From: an uncultured Victivallales bacterium | GTDB lineage: Bacteria; Verrucomicrobiota; Lentisphaeria; Victivallales; UBA1829 | Direction: 5' to 3' | NCBI GenBank assembly: GCA_934644965.1 | Contig: CAKUDG010000026.1 | Coordinates: forward strand, 1-50,693 | DNA: 50,693 nucleotides | Shown here: positions 26,706 through 35,142 of the stretch, piece after piece | Layout of the letters: each line of letters opens with the position of its first letter | Numbering within the stretch: the stretch's first letter is position 1 | Translations under genes and position numbers: made by a program | The notes under the pieces: model-generated | What the model was told of the DNA's origin: nothing | What the model saw: the letters and a program-made list of their open reading frames with translations, nothing else | The model's database searches: none

Positions 26706-27845
26706 ATGGATAAATACAGCTCGGGAGTATTGAACTGTCTCTACCAGAATGGCCCGCTGACGCGGATGGAACTGATGCGTCTTCTGAAAATGAGACAGAA
26801 TTCCATTGTGGAAGTCTGCGATACTCTGGAAGAGGAGCACCTGATTTTGAAGGAGGACGCCAGCCGGCGGCGGAATGTGCGGCTTGATCTGAACGCCCCG
26901 CGTTTTGCGACGCTGGGGGTGGAACATTCCCCGGACCGCCTGCAGATGATTCTGCTGGATGCGAAACGGAAGAAACAGGCGTCGAAGACTCTCCCTCTGC
27001 TTCCGGGGCTTTCCCCGGAGGATCGGCTGAAGGAGATTCTGAAGACGATGAGAAGTTTTCTGGCGGAACATCAGACTCTGCGAGTGGTGTCCATCGGATT
27101 CGCGGATGCAGGAATTGTGGACATGGACCGCGGGATCGGCCTTTTTGCGGCGCATCTGCCGGGGTGGAGGAATATACCGCTGGGACGGGAGTTGGAGTCG
27201 GAATTTTCGGTTCCCTGCCGTCTGATCGACCGTCTGGACGCGGTCTGTCGGGAGGATCTGATGCATCTTCCTGTTTCGGAACTGGCGGGGAAGAACCGTT
27301 TTCTCGTGATGGTGGAAAGCGGGATCGGGGTCTCGATTTTCCACAAAGGCGATTTCTGGACGCAGAACTGTCCGTTTTCCGGTCAGCTGGGGCATACGGT
27401 GGTCCGCCCCGGAGGGGAGATCTGCCACTGCGGAAATCGGGGCTGCCTGGAAACCATTGCCGGATTCCAGGCCATCACGGAGAGAGTCGGGAGACTGACG
27501 GGATGCCGTCCGGAAAATGTCGAAGAGCTTCTGCGGATGGAAGAGGAGGGAAACCGTCATGTCCGTCTTGTGCTCAGGGAGGCTGGCGAGACTCTCGGTA
27601 TCGCTCTTACGAACATGGTGCAGTTGATCGGCATCACGGAAGTGATTGTCCTGACCCGTCTCTGGCATCCCGGTTCGACCTTCTTTGAAGCCATGGGCAG
27701 GGTGATGAGAGAAAATACACTCTATCCTCTCTCCGAAACTCTTTCCCTGTCCGGGAAGACTCCGGACCCGGAAGCCGCCGCGGCCGGAGCCGCTCTCTTC
27801 GCTCAGAATGAGTGGTTCCGGGAACCTTCGAGTGCACTTCTGTGA
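26706..27845 (+). CDS. ROK-family transcriptional regulator (NagC/XylR-like)
   Basis: 379 residues. An N-terminal helix-turn-helix (NGPLTRMELMRLLKMRQNSI) precedes a ROK domain with the zinc site CHCGNRGCLE at about 240-249. The sugar-kinase parts are altered: the usual NDAN loop reads IDRLDAV and the glycine-rich GTGIGGG reads ESGIGVS, so kinase activity is unlikely and it should act as a sugar-sensing regulator. ATG 26706 puts the HTH at the expected position; the nearest purine-rich ribosome site (AGGA) is 13 nt away, and an in-frame extension reaches back to 26430. It is divergent from the GH123-like operon at 25902 and may control it. Confidence 0.85.
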   Translation: MDKYSSGVLNCLYQNGPLTRMELMRLLKMRQNSIVEVCDTLEEEHLILKEDASRRRNVRLDLNAPRFATLGVEHSPDRLQMILLDAKRKKQASKTLPLLPGLSPEDRLKEILKTMRSFLAEHQTLRVVSIGFADAGIVDMDRGIGLFAAHLPGWRNIPLGRELESEFSVPCRLIDRLDAVCREDLMHLPVSELAGKNRFLVMVESGIGVSIFHKGDFWTQNCPFSGQLGHTVVRPGGEICHCGNRGCLETIAGFQAITERVGRLTGCRPENVEELLRMEEEGNRHVRLVLREAGETLGIALTNMVQLIGITEVIVLTRLWHPGSTFFEAMGRVMRENTLYPLSETLSLSGKTPDPEAAAAGAALFAQNEWFREPSSALL

Positions 27846-28216
27846 TACTGCGTCAAGGGGGCAGCGCAGCCCCGGAACAAGAAAAACTCCTCCATCCATT
27901 CCCCCCCTTACGAAGGCCCAGGTATCAGAATCCGAAGCCGAAAAGAGAGAAAGTGAACGGAGGAAGAGAAAAAACTGGAAGAATCAAAAAGAAAAAAGAA
28001 TTTTTTTGAACAATCTGTTTTTTTCCTGATTTCCGGGAGTATACTATAAATATAGTGCGTTCCCGATCCAAAGCGATCAGGCAGACGGGAAAAGAAGACG
28101 GAAATCCGGAAACCGCGACCGTCACCTGGAAACCGGAACGCTCCGGACTCTTAGTTGTCCAATCCCCCGGGAGAAAACACCCGGACTCAATTACATTCAA
28201 ACAGGGAAAACGTGTC
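27846..28216. other. Intergenic region upstream of the FKBP gene
   Basis: No gene supported. It includes a purine-rich stretch (27930-28010) and a palindromic AT element at 28043-28056 described separately. An in-frame extension of the FKBP gene to 28055 starts with GTG and has no family similarity. Confidence 0.45.
28043..28056. promoter_or_regulatory. Palindromic ACTATAAATATAGT, candidate -10/operator
   Basis: ACTATA and TATAGT flank a central AA. TATAAA at 28045-28050 could be a -10 element with a poor -35 (TTTCCT) 17 nt upstream. The dyad could also be a regulator site. Confidence 0.35.
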
Positions 28217-28852
28217 ATGACAGTCAAACTGGAAAGCCCGCTCGAACGCCTGAGCTACGCTCTGGCGATGAACCTCTGCGCGTATATCAAACAAATTCCT
28301 GTGCCGGTCGATGAAAAACTCATTTCCGGAGTCCTTCCAGACCTGCTTTCCGGCACTCCCCCGCAGCTCGGGCAGGAGGAATATCAGGAGATTATGAAGG
28401 ACTTCCAGGGAAAGCTCCGCGCCGCTGCGCAGGCGGAAAGTGCCCGCCGCTCAAGCGCCAACCTTGCCGCGGGAAAGGAATTCCTGCAGAAGAACGCAAA
28501 GAAGGAAGGCGTCGTGACGACCGCCTCAGGTCTTCAGTACCAGGTGCTCAGAGAAGGGCAGGGGGATTCCCCGAAAGCCGATGACGTTGTGAGAGTGCAT
28601 TACGAGGGCTCGCTTCTGGACGGAACCGTCTTCGACAGTTCCATCCGCCGCGGCGAACCCGCCGAATTCCCGCTCAACCAGGTGATCTCCGGCTGGACGG
28701 AAGCGCTTCAGCTGATGAAAAAAGGCGGAAAAGCCCGCCTTTTCATTCCTCCCGAACTTGCCTACGGCACCCGCGGCGCGGGCGGAATGATCGGACCGGA
28801 TTCCACTTTGATTTTCGATGTGGAACTTCTGGATATTCTCGGGAAGGCGTGA
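28217..28852 (+). CDS. FKBP-type peptidyl-prolyl cis-trans isomerase (FkpA/Mip-like)
   Basis: 211 residues. An N-terminal helical dimerisation region (SPLERLSYALAMNLCAYIKQ through the KEFLQKNAKKEGV helix) is followed by the FKBP domain: TASGLQYQVLREGQG, VHYEGSLLDGTVFDSS, GWTEALQLMKKGGKARLFIP, PELAYGTRG and FDVELLDI. These hold the usual isomerase core residues. It catalyses proline isomerisation during protein folding. No signal peptide is visible with ATG 28217, which has AGGGA 11 nt upstream, so a cytoplasmic FklB-like role is more likely than a periplasmic one. Single gene. Confidence 0.92.
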   Translation: MTVKLESPLERLSYALAMNLCAYIKQIPVPVDEKLISGVLPDLLSGTPPQLGQEEYQEIMKDFQGKLRAAAQAESARRSSANLAAGKEFLQKNAKKEGVVTTASGLQYQVLREGQGDSPKADDVVRVHYEGSLLDGTVFDSSIRRGEPAEFPLNQVISGWTEALQLMKKGGKARLFIPPELAYGTRGAGGMIGPDSTLIFDVELLDILGKA

Positions 28853-29257
28853 AAAAAAGGCTGTTCCGGAAATCTCCGCGTCTCTTCTCATCCTCTTTCC
28901 CCGACGGCGGATGAGAAGGGCGATGCCAAACACTTTCTGCATGAAGTCTCAGAGACGACGGGAAGGACAGGGCAATCTCAAGAAAAAGGTGGAACAGGGG
29001 AAAAGAAAAAGTCCGCCCTGATTTGTGCCGAGTTCCGCATGGGGGGGCCTCCTTTTTTTCTTTTTCTCTTTAATTGTGTTTTCATGATTCATTTTTCATA
29101 TTTTATACTGTTCCTTTGAATTCTTCTCCTCTTCCACCCCAGTATTTTTTCCCGGTGGAGTTTATTTTTCACCGCCGATGGCGGCACGGCGGGAGGGAAC
29201 AGAGAAGAGATTCAGAAGAACGATCAGGATCAGACAACAGAAGGAAGAACGAGTCTT
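28853..29257. other. Intergenic region, no gene seen
   Basis: About 400 bp. It contains a T-rich stretch and TATACT at 29104-29109 that could be a -10 for the gene at 29258, but a matching -35 is poor. No coding signal found. Confidence 0.45.
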
Positions 29258-30481
29258 ATGGATAAGGTTTCATCAGTCATCAGGAATGTGAACTGGTTCC
29301 GGAATTCAGGCATTATGACGCCTCCTTCCGGGGAATGGGGTGTTGCCGAACGGGTTGCCGTCATGAAAGGCAATTCGGCGGCGGAGAAGATATACAAGGG
29401 ATTTCCGGCGTATACGCCTTTCCGGGACTATGCGCTGCTGGAGTCGCGCCGCGCGGACTGCAATTTTGAAACGGCGCTGATGTTTCTGCTGCTGCAGGAA
29501 TTCACGGGGAATCCCGCGGATGAGAAAACGGGAGAGAGCATCCTGGATTTTCTGTATTACCGGAGCGGTCTGCTGAACAGATCGTCTGAGACGCATGATT
29601 TGGGAGTATGGCAGTGGTCGCATGTGTGGAGGGAATGGTATCTGTGGCTGGACGACAACAGCTGGTGTGTGTTCATCCAGATCCTGCTCGGGATGCGTTA
29701 CCCGCACCTGGACCGGAAATATGGATTGGTGGAATGGGGGGTGCGTCTGGCGCGCACCCTGCTGAAAGTCTTCCGCCGGACGTTCCGTCCGGACATGGGA
29801 CTTGGGAAAGCTTTTGATCCGGAAAAGGAATTCTGCGGGGACTTGAGTCTTCCGCATTTCGGAGCGCTTGTGATGATGGCGTTTCTCGCCGCGGACAAGG
29901 CGGATCCGGATCCGGAATACCGGAAGGCGGCGGAGGAATACTGCCGCCACCTGGATTCGCAGCTGTTGAACTTCAACGCCAGCGAGCTGAGTTATATTCT
30001 GATTGCACTTCCTCTGATTGCGGAACACTGGAAGGAGGAAGATCTTTTTGCCGCACTCACGCGCCGCACCGCCGCGGAACTCCAGAAACGTTTCCGGGAG
30101 AATCCGTACGGCAATCTGCCCGCCGAACACAGCGAAGCCCCCTGCGGTGGACACCTGGTGGATCTGATTTACACGACAAACTGGGGATTTCTCGGTTTCG
30201 TCCATTTCGCTGCCTTCTCCGGGAAACAGGAGGATTTCGACGCCGCGGAAAAAATGGCTTCCATGCTGATTTCCATTCAGGATTCTTCCCCGGAACCCTG
30301 TTTCCAGGGATGCTGGAGAGGTATGTATGATCTGTCTGCAAACGACTGGGGCGGAGGAGACTGCGCTGAAGGTGGAGCCAACAGCATCTACAGCGGATGG
30401 ACCAATGCGCCCATTTCCATTGCCATGATGCTTTTGACAAGGAAAGAAGGCCTGGGAAATCTTTTTCATCCCGTTTGTTGA
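29258..30481 (+). CDS. Predicted (alpha/alpha)6-barrel protein, possible glycoside hydrolase or lyase
   Basis: 407 residues, not assigned to a named family. It is helix-rich with repeated aromatic pairs (VWQWSHVWREWYLWLDD, TTNWGFLGFVHFAAFSG) and ends with CWRGMYDLSANDWGGGDCAEG and GWTNAPISIAMMLL, patterns typical of six-hairpin glycosidase-like folds. No signal peptide is seen, suggesting action on imported oligosaccharides. AAGGAAG precedes ATG 29258 by about 10 nt. It lies upstream of a GH78-like gene and a mutarotase gene on the same strand. Catalytic residues cannot be named from sequence alone. Confidence 0.7.
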   Translation: MDKVSSVIRNVNWFRNSGIMTPPSGEWGVAERVAVMKGNSAAEKIYKGFPAYTPFRDYALLESRRADCNFETALMFLLLQEFTGNPADEKTGESILDFLYYRSGLLNRSSETHDLGVWQWSHVWREWYLWLDDNSWCVFIQILLGMRYPHLDRKYGLVEWGVRLARTLLKVFRRTFRPDMGLGKAFDPEKEFCGDLSLPHFGALVMMAFLAADKADPDPEYRKAAEEYCRHLDSQLLNFNASELSYILIALPLIAEHWKEEDLFAALTRRTAAELQKRFRENPYGNLPAEHSEAPCGGHLVDLIYTTNWGFLGFVHFAAFSGKQEDFDAAEKMASMLISIQDSSPEPCFQGCWRGMYDLSANDWGGGDCAEGGANSIYSGWTNAPISIAMMLLTRKEGLGNLFHPVC

Positions 30482-30814
30482 ATCCTTTGAATGCTTCAAA
30501 AGTTCCAAAGTTCCAATGTTTGAATGTTTGAATTGCTGAAGGAAAGCATTGCCGCATTTTCCTCCGTTGCGGGGAAGGAATCCAGGTATCCTTTTTTGCA
30601 GAAATTTTTCTGTGAAATGGCGGATCCTTCCCGGCGGAGGGAGGATCCAAATCAATGAACTGAGAAATGCTGAGAAAAGCTGAGGAAAGAGGAAAATCCG
30701 CTTTTCCTTTCTCTTCAGTTGATCTCATTTTGCAGTGCTTTTCCATTTCCCTTTTCCATCTCCTTTTCCTTTCTTTTTTCAGAAAGGGCTTTGCGAACCC
30801 GACGTTGAGCCTCC

Positions 30815-30844
30815 TCCATGCCGACAACGAAGACGCAGGGAAAT
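30815..30844 (-). repeat. 30-bp exact copy of part of the UvrD-like helicase gene
   Basis: Thirty bases match 35432-35461 exactly. On the minus strand they encode FPCVFVVGME, the helicase motif V region in the gene at 35143. Flanking sequence does not match. It appears to be a tiny duplicated fragment. Confidence 0.8.
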
Positions 30845-30857
30845 ACGACGGAGTGAT

Positions 30858-30886
30858 TTGAATTTTTAAAAGAATACGGATATAAT
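30858..30886 (+). promoter_or_regulatory. Promoter for the DUF4870 gene
   Basis: TTGAAT at 30858-30863, 17-nt spacer, perfect TATAAT at 30881-30886, 64 bp before the start codon at 30950. A good sigma70-type match. Confidence 0.6.
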
Positions 30887-30949
30887 AATAAATTATCTCC
30901 TTTTTTTATGGATGAGGGGCATATAACAGCAGAAAAAGGGTGAGGGAAG

Positions 30950-31582
30950 ATGACGGACAGGAACGATGGACTGGAAATAAAAACTTCAGAAACTTCTGAA
31001 ACTTCTGACGTCGCGGAAACAGCAAAAAGAAAAAAAGCCCCGGACGCTTCTGACGCATCGAATGCTTCGGAAATCTCGGAAGCAGGGAAGTCCCATGAAA
31101 CGGAATCTGTCTCGATTCCGGATGTGCCGGGGACTCCTCCTCCAGGGAAGGAAAGCGCTTTTTCCGGCGGCGGAGATGCTGCGGCGGACGGAGGGGGCAA
31201 GAGGAGTTCCGGGCCTCTTCTTTCTGAGGCGGAAAAAAACATCGCCATGTGCTGTCATCTTGCGGGACTGGCGGGGCTGTTACTGCCGTATGTGGGCAAT
31301 ATTCTGGGGCCGATGATCGTTTGGGCGTGGAAAAAGGATTCGAGTGCGTTTGTGGATCTGCAGGGGAAATCGGCCGTCAATTACCAGATCTGCCTGAGCA
31401 TGGCGGCGTTCTGTCTTCTGGTTTCGGGGGTGATTCTTTCCGTGATCTGCATCGGTTTTCTTATCAGCATTCTTTCCCTTCTGCTGATGTTTGCGGGCAT
31501 GTTTTTCCCGATTATCGCGGCCCTCTATGCGAGAGAGGGGAAACAGTACCGTTATCCTCTCTCCTATCCGTTCATCCGCTGA
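30950..31582 (+). CDS. DUF4870 (Tic20-like) membrane protein with long acidic low-complexity N-terminus
   Basis: 210 residues. Residues 1-90 are low complexity, with Ser/Thr/Glu/Asp repeats (TSETSETSDVAE, DASDASNASEISEAG). The remainder is the DUF4870 pattern: SEAEKNIAMCCHLAGLAGLL, NILGPMIVWAWKKD, FVDLQGKSAVNYQI, then two hydrophobic segments and a C-terminal KQYRYPLSYPFI. Four helices are likely. DUF4870 proteins are inner-membrane proteins of unknown role. GGGAAG lies 6-8 nt upstream of the ATG. It ends 22 bp before the GH78-like start. Confidence 0.85.
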   Translation: MTDRNDGLEIKTSETSETSDVAETAKRKKAPDASDASNASEISEAGKSHETESVSIPDVPGTPPPGKESAFSGGGDAAADGGGKRSSGPLLSEAEKNIAMCCHLAGLAGLLLPYVGNILGPMIVWAWKKDSSAFVDLQGKSAVNYQICLSMAAFCLLVSGVILSVICIGFLISILSLLLMFAGMFFPIIAALYAREGKQYRYPLSYPFIR

Positions 31583-31604
31583 AAGAAAGGCCAGGCGACA
31601 GAAA

Positions 31605-34160
31605 ATGAACCGGATCGAACGGATTCAAATACAGACTGCGGACTCCCGGAACGGGAATCAGAAACTCCACTATGCCCTGGAGAAGTCCGCCTGGATCTGG
31701 CTTCCGGGCAGGGATGCCGGAAGCGGGCCGCACGCGGTCGAATTCCGGAATGAATGGACGGCGGAGGAGGAAGAGACGCTTTTGACAATCCATCTTTCCG
31801 CTGACACCCGGTTTGAAGCGTTTCTGGACGGCGTTCCTTTTGCCATGGGCCCGGACCGTTCCGATCTCAAACACTGGTCGTTTTCCTCCTTCCGGATCTG
31901 TGTTCCGCGCGGGAGACATGTGTTTGAAGTGCTTTGCTTCTATCTGCCCCGTCCGGCCTCCCCCTGTGCCCGGCTGAGCCGGGAACCGGGGTTCATTTTC
32001 GGCGTTTCCGGAAGGGAAGACGCTGACACTGACCGAAGGGCGGAGGAGGAAAAGGAGCGGCACCCGGGGCTTCCGCGATGGCCGGGGAAATTCCTGAACA
32101 CGGGCGCGGAACAATCCTCCTGGCGTGTTCGGGAGAGGCCGGGAGTCTCCTTTTTCCCAGCAGGAAACTCCTTTATTGCTGCGCCACTGCGTCTTGATGG
32201 GGCGGAATTTTACCGTGATACGCCTTACGTTTCGCCCGCGGTGGTGAGGGCGGCGCTGTGTCCCAATGAATACGGGGTCCGGAGGCCGGGATGGATTCTG
32301 CATCCGTCGCCTCTTCCGGAGCAGATGCGTGCCGTGTACGGAAAGACGGGAGAACTGAGGGCGTACTTTGACGGACCTGCGGGGGACTGTCCGGTGGTGG
32401 AGAAAGACAATCTGCGCCCGACCGCCGCATGGACCCGTTTTCAGAACTTCCTGGAGGGAAAGGAAACACTTGCTGTGCCGCCGGAGACGGAATTTTCCGC
32501 CCTGATTGATCTGCATGACTACGTGTGCGCCTATCCGGAACTGGAAGCGGAGGGCGGGGGAGAGGATGCGGAAATCCAGATCGCCTGGCAGGAGTCGCTT
32601 TATCTGCCCGGCAGCAGGGAAAAAGGAAACCGGGATGAAATCTGCGGGAAATGTTTTCCGGTTTCCGTGCAATGGGATCTTTTCCGACGTCTTGATCCGT
32701 GCCGTTGCCGGAAGTACCGTTCTGTAAGCTGGAGGGCGGGACGCTATCTGCTGATTTCGGTGAAGACGGGGCGCATGGAGCTTCGTCTGCACCGCCTGAG
32801 ACTTCTGGAGACACGCTATCCGCTGAAGATCGAATCGGAGATCCGTTTTTCGGAGGAAGGACTGAACGAGCTGCAGCCCTTCATGATCCGAGCGCTTGAG
32901 TCGTGCATGCATGAGACGTATATGGATTGTCCGTATCATGAGCAGCTCATGTATGTGGGAGATACGCGTCTGGAGGCGCTGACGACGCATGTCCTCTCCC
33001 GGGATTTCCGCCTTCCCCTGCGTGCCGTGGAGCTTTTTGACTGGTCCCGTTCGGACTGGGACGGGCTCGTGGCGGAGCGTTATCCCTCTTCGGAGCCTCA
33101 GCTGAGCGTGACATTCAGTCTGCTCTGGCCGCTCATGCTCCGGGATCTGGCGCTGTACCGGAGGATCCCGGCGGAGAAGTTCCGCCGTTTGCGCAATTCG
33201 GTGAGGACCATGCTCCTGCGTGTGTCCGAATATCTGAACGGGGAGGATCTGTTGGAGAATCTGCCGGGCTGGTCCTTTGTGGACTGGTGTCCGGAATGGA
33301 GGGTCGGAGTGCCGTATCCGCTGGACAGCGGAGGGGTTTCCTCACTTTTCAGTCTGCATTTTGTGCTGTCTCTGAAAGCGGCGCTGGAGCTGGAACAATA
33401 CCTGCCCGGACAGGAGGCGGAGACCCCGGGCACGCGGCAAGAGGAAGAAGCCCGGACAGACGAAACGGCGTTCCGCGAACTCTACCGTTCCCTGTCAGAA
33501 CGGGTTTCCACTTCACTCCTGCGCCATTTCTGGACGGAAGACCGCTCCATGCTTGCGGACGATCTTTCGCGGGAGCATTTCAGTGTTCACGCCCAGTGTC
33601 TGGTACTTCTTTCGGGGGTGCTGCCGCCGGAAAAGGAGTATGCCTGTCTGGAGGCGCTCCTGAACGTGAAGCCCGGGACAGCAGCGTTCCCGACCGTGTA
33701 TTTTTCCCATTATTTCTTTGAAACACTGTATCGCTTCCACCGTGCCGACCGGATTCCGGATTTTCTGGGAATCTGGCGGAAAATGCGGGAAGAAGGCGGA
33801 GCCGTCACCACCTGGGAGAGTCCGGAACCCAGCCGTTCGGACTGTCATGCCTGGGGAGCGCACCCGCTCTATCATTTTTATTCCTCGGTTGCAGGCATAC
33901 GAAGCACTGCGCCTGGATTCAGAAAGGTTCTGATCACTCCCCAGATGGGGAAGATGAAACAGATATGCGGAGCATTGACGCATCCGGACGGAGAGATCAA
34001 ATTTGATTTCAGGAATGATGACGGCGCTTTTCATGCGCGGATCGTTCTTCCGGAAAACTGCGAAGGCATCTTCAGACTGGCCTCCTACGGCCGGCTCCTC
34101 CATCCGGGGGAGAATGAACTCAACGTCAAAAAAAGGATCGACAATGACAAAAGATTGTGA
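31605..34160 (+). CDS. Alpha-L-rhamnosidase-like glycoside hydrolase (GH78)
   Basis: 851 residues. N-terminal beta domains are followed by an (alpha/alpha)6 catalytic domain. The acidic residues known in GH78 are all in place: D441, E446 and D453 in the motif DCPYHEQLMYVGDTR, and E738 in GAVTTWESPEPS. The C-terminal SDCHAWGAHPLYHFYSSVAG and APGFRKVLITP are also typical. It would release L-rhamnose from glycans. No signal peptide is visible with ATG 31605, so a cytoplasmic role on imported oligosaccharides is likely; an in-frame extension to 31491 overlaps the DUF4870 gene and is rejected. Its end overlaps the mutarotase gene by 17 bp. Confidence 0.87.
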   Translation: MNRIERIQIQTADSRNGNQKLHYALEKSAWIWLPGRDAGSGPHAVEFRNEWTAEEEETLLTIHLSADTRFEAFLDGVPFAMGPDRSDLKHWSFSSFRICVPRGRHVFEVLCFYLPRPASPCARLSREPGFIFGVSGREDADTDRRAEEEKERHPGLPRWPGKFLNTGAEQSSWRVRERPGVSFFPAGNSFIAAPLRLDGAEFYRDTPYVSPAVVRAALCPNEYGVRRPGWILHPSPLPEQMRAVYGKTGELRAYFDGPAGDCPVVEKDNLRPTAAWTRFQNFLEGKETLAVPPETEFSALIDLHDYVCAYPELEAEGGGEDAEIQIAWQESLYLPGSREKGNRDEICGKCFPVSVQWDLFRRLDPCRCRKYRSVSWRAGRYLLISVKTGRMELRLHRLRLLETRYPLKIESEIRFSEEGLNELQPFMIRALESCMHETYMDCPYHEQLMYVGDTRLEALTTHVLSRDFRLPLRAVELFDWSRSDWDGLVAERYPSSEPQLSVTFSLLWPLMLRDLALYRRIPAEKFRRLRNSVRTMLLRVSEYLNGEDLLENLPGWSFVDWCPEWRVGVPYPLDSGGVSSLFSLHFVLSLKAALELEQYLPGQEAETPGTRQEEEARTDETAFRELYRSLSERVSTSLLRHFWTEDRSMLADDLSREHFSVHAQCLVLLSGVLPPEKEYACLEALLNVKPGTAAFPTVYFSHYFFETLYRFHRADRIPDFLGIWRKMREEGGAVTTWESPEPSRSDCHAWGAHPLYHFYSSVAGIRSTAPGFRKVLITPQMGKMKQICGALTHPDGEIKFDFRNDDGAFHARIVLPENCEGIFRLASYGRLLHPGENELNVKKRIDNDKRL

Positions 34161-35058
34161 GTATATGCAATCTCTCAGGGAACGTTTTGCTTCCAGAAAT
34201 ATTGAAATATCCCTTGCCAACGATTCCCTTCCGATCGTCCGGCTGACGAATCCCCATGCCTCTGCGGTAGTCAGCCTTTACGGAGCACATATTTTCGCCT
34301 ACGTTCCCCGCGGGTCGAGGAACGTGCTCTGGCTTTCCTCGGAAAGCAATTTTACTCCGGGCAAGCCGGTCCGCGGAGGAATTCCCGTCTGCTGGCCCTG
34401 GTTCGGACCCGGTCCGGAAGAGGGAATGCCCGCTCACGGACTGGCCAGAATCTCCCTCTGGAATCTTGAAAAAATCGAGGAGAATTCCGACGGATCCACC
34501 ACTTTGACGCTGACTCTCGACAAATCCGCCGAAATCGGACTGAAAGCCTCCGCCCTCATCCGCGTCGGCAGCTCCCTTTCCTTTGAACTGACCACCGAGA
34601 ACTTTTCCGCGCGCCCCTATACCCTGACCAGTGCGCTGCATTCCTATTTCGCCGTTTCCGGCATCGCATCCGTCAGCGTTTCCGGACTCGACGGCGCCGC
34701 CTTTACGGACAAGGTCTCCTCTCAGAGACTCGTGCAGCATGGCGACATCCTTTTCCAATCCGAAACCGACTGGGTTTTCGACAGCACCGAATCGCCCGTC
34801 ATCATTCATGATCCCGTCTGGAAGCGTTCCCTTCTGGTGGAGAAATCCGGATCCCGTTCCACCGTCGTCTGGAATCCCTGGATCGAGAAATCCCGGAAAA
34901 TGGCGGATTTCGGAGATCATGAATACCATTCCATGCTTTGTGTCGAAACCGCGAATGCAGGCGCGGACGCCCGGGTGCTTCAGCCCGGCGCGCGCCACAC
35001 CCTTGCCGCCAGAATTACTGAAATGCTTGAAACCTCCCCCGCTCAGGGAGAAGAATAG
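34144..35058 (+). CDS. D-hexose-6-phosphate mutarotase / aldose 1-epimerase-like protein
   Basis: 304 residues of the galactose-mutarotase-like fold. Signs: VSLYGAHIFAYVPRG, RNVLWLSSES, GGIPVCWPWFGP, HGLARISLWNL, a central TLTSALHSYFAVSG with the expected histidine, VVWNPWIEKSRKM and the C-terminal LCVETANAG. The YeaD branch interconverts alpha and beta anomers of hexose 6-phosphates. ATG 34144 lies inside the 3' end of the GH78-like gene (17-bp overlap), so translational coupling is likely and the two probably act in one sugar catabolic route. Confidence 0.9.
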   Translation: MTKDCEYMQSLRERFASRNIEISLANDSLPIVRLTNPHASAVVSLYGAHIFAYVPRGSRNVLWLSSESNFTPGKPVRGGIPVCWPWFGPGPEEGMPAHGLARISLWNLEKIEENSDGSTTLTLTLDKSAEIGLKASALIRVGSSLSFELTTENFSARPYTLTSALHSYFAVSGIASVSVSGLDGAAFTDKVSSQRLVQHGDILFQSETDWVFDSTESPVIIHDPVWKRSLLVEKSGSRSTVVWNPWIEKSRKMADFGDHEYHSMLCVETANAGADARVLQPGARHTLAARITEMLETSPAQGEE

Positions 35059-35142
35059 CCGGACGGGAAGGGGGGAAACAAAGACGTCTGACACACAGCG
35101 TGCTCTTTCCCCCCTCCGGGGGGGATGATGTGCTGCGGCGGG

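Larger units (their letters stand above)
30482..30949. other. Intergenic region with short repeats and a 30-bp helicase-gene fragment
   Basis: No full gene seen. 30490-30535 contains short direct repeats (AAAGTTCC twice, AATGTTTG twice). 30815-30844 is identical to part of the UvrD-like gene at 35432-35461. A good promoter for the DUF4870 gene lies at 30858-30886. Frames here are short or antisense. Confidence 0.55.

Noticed and set aside
30490..30535. Short repeats resembling a CRISPR or iteron array
   Set aside because: Only 8-bp units in two copies each, no regular spacing, no cas genes.
35113..35127. CCCCCC/GGGGGG hairpin between the mutarotase and helicase genes
   Set aside because: Very short loop and no T-run; too weak to call a terminator for either convergent gene.
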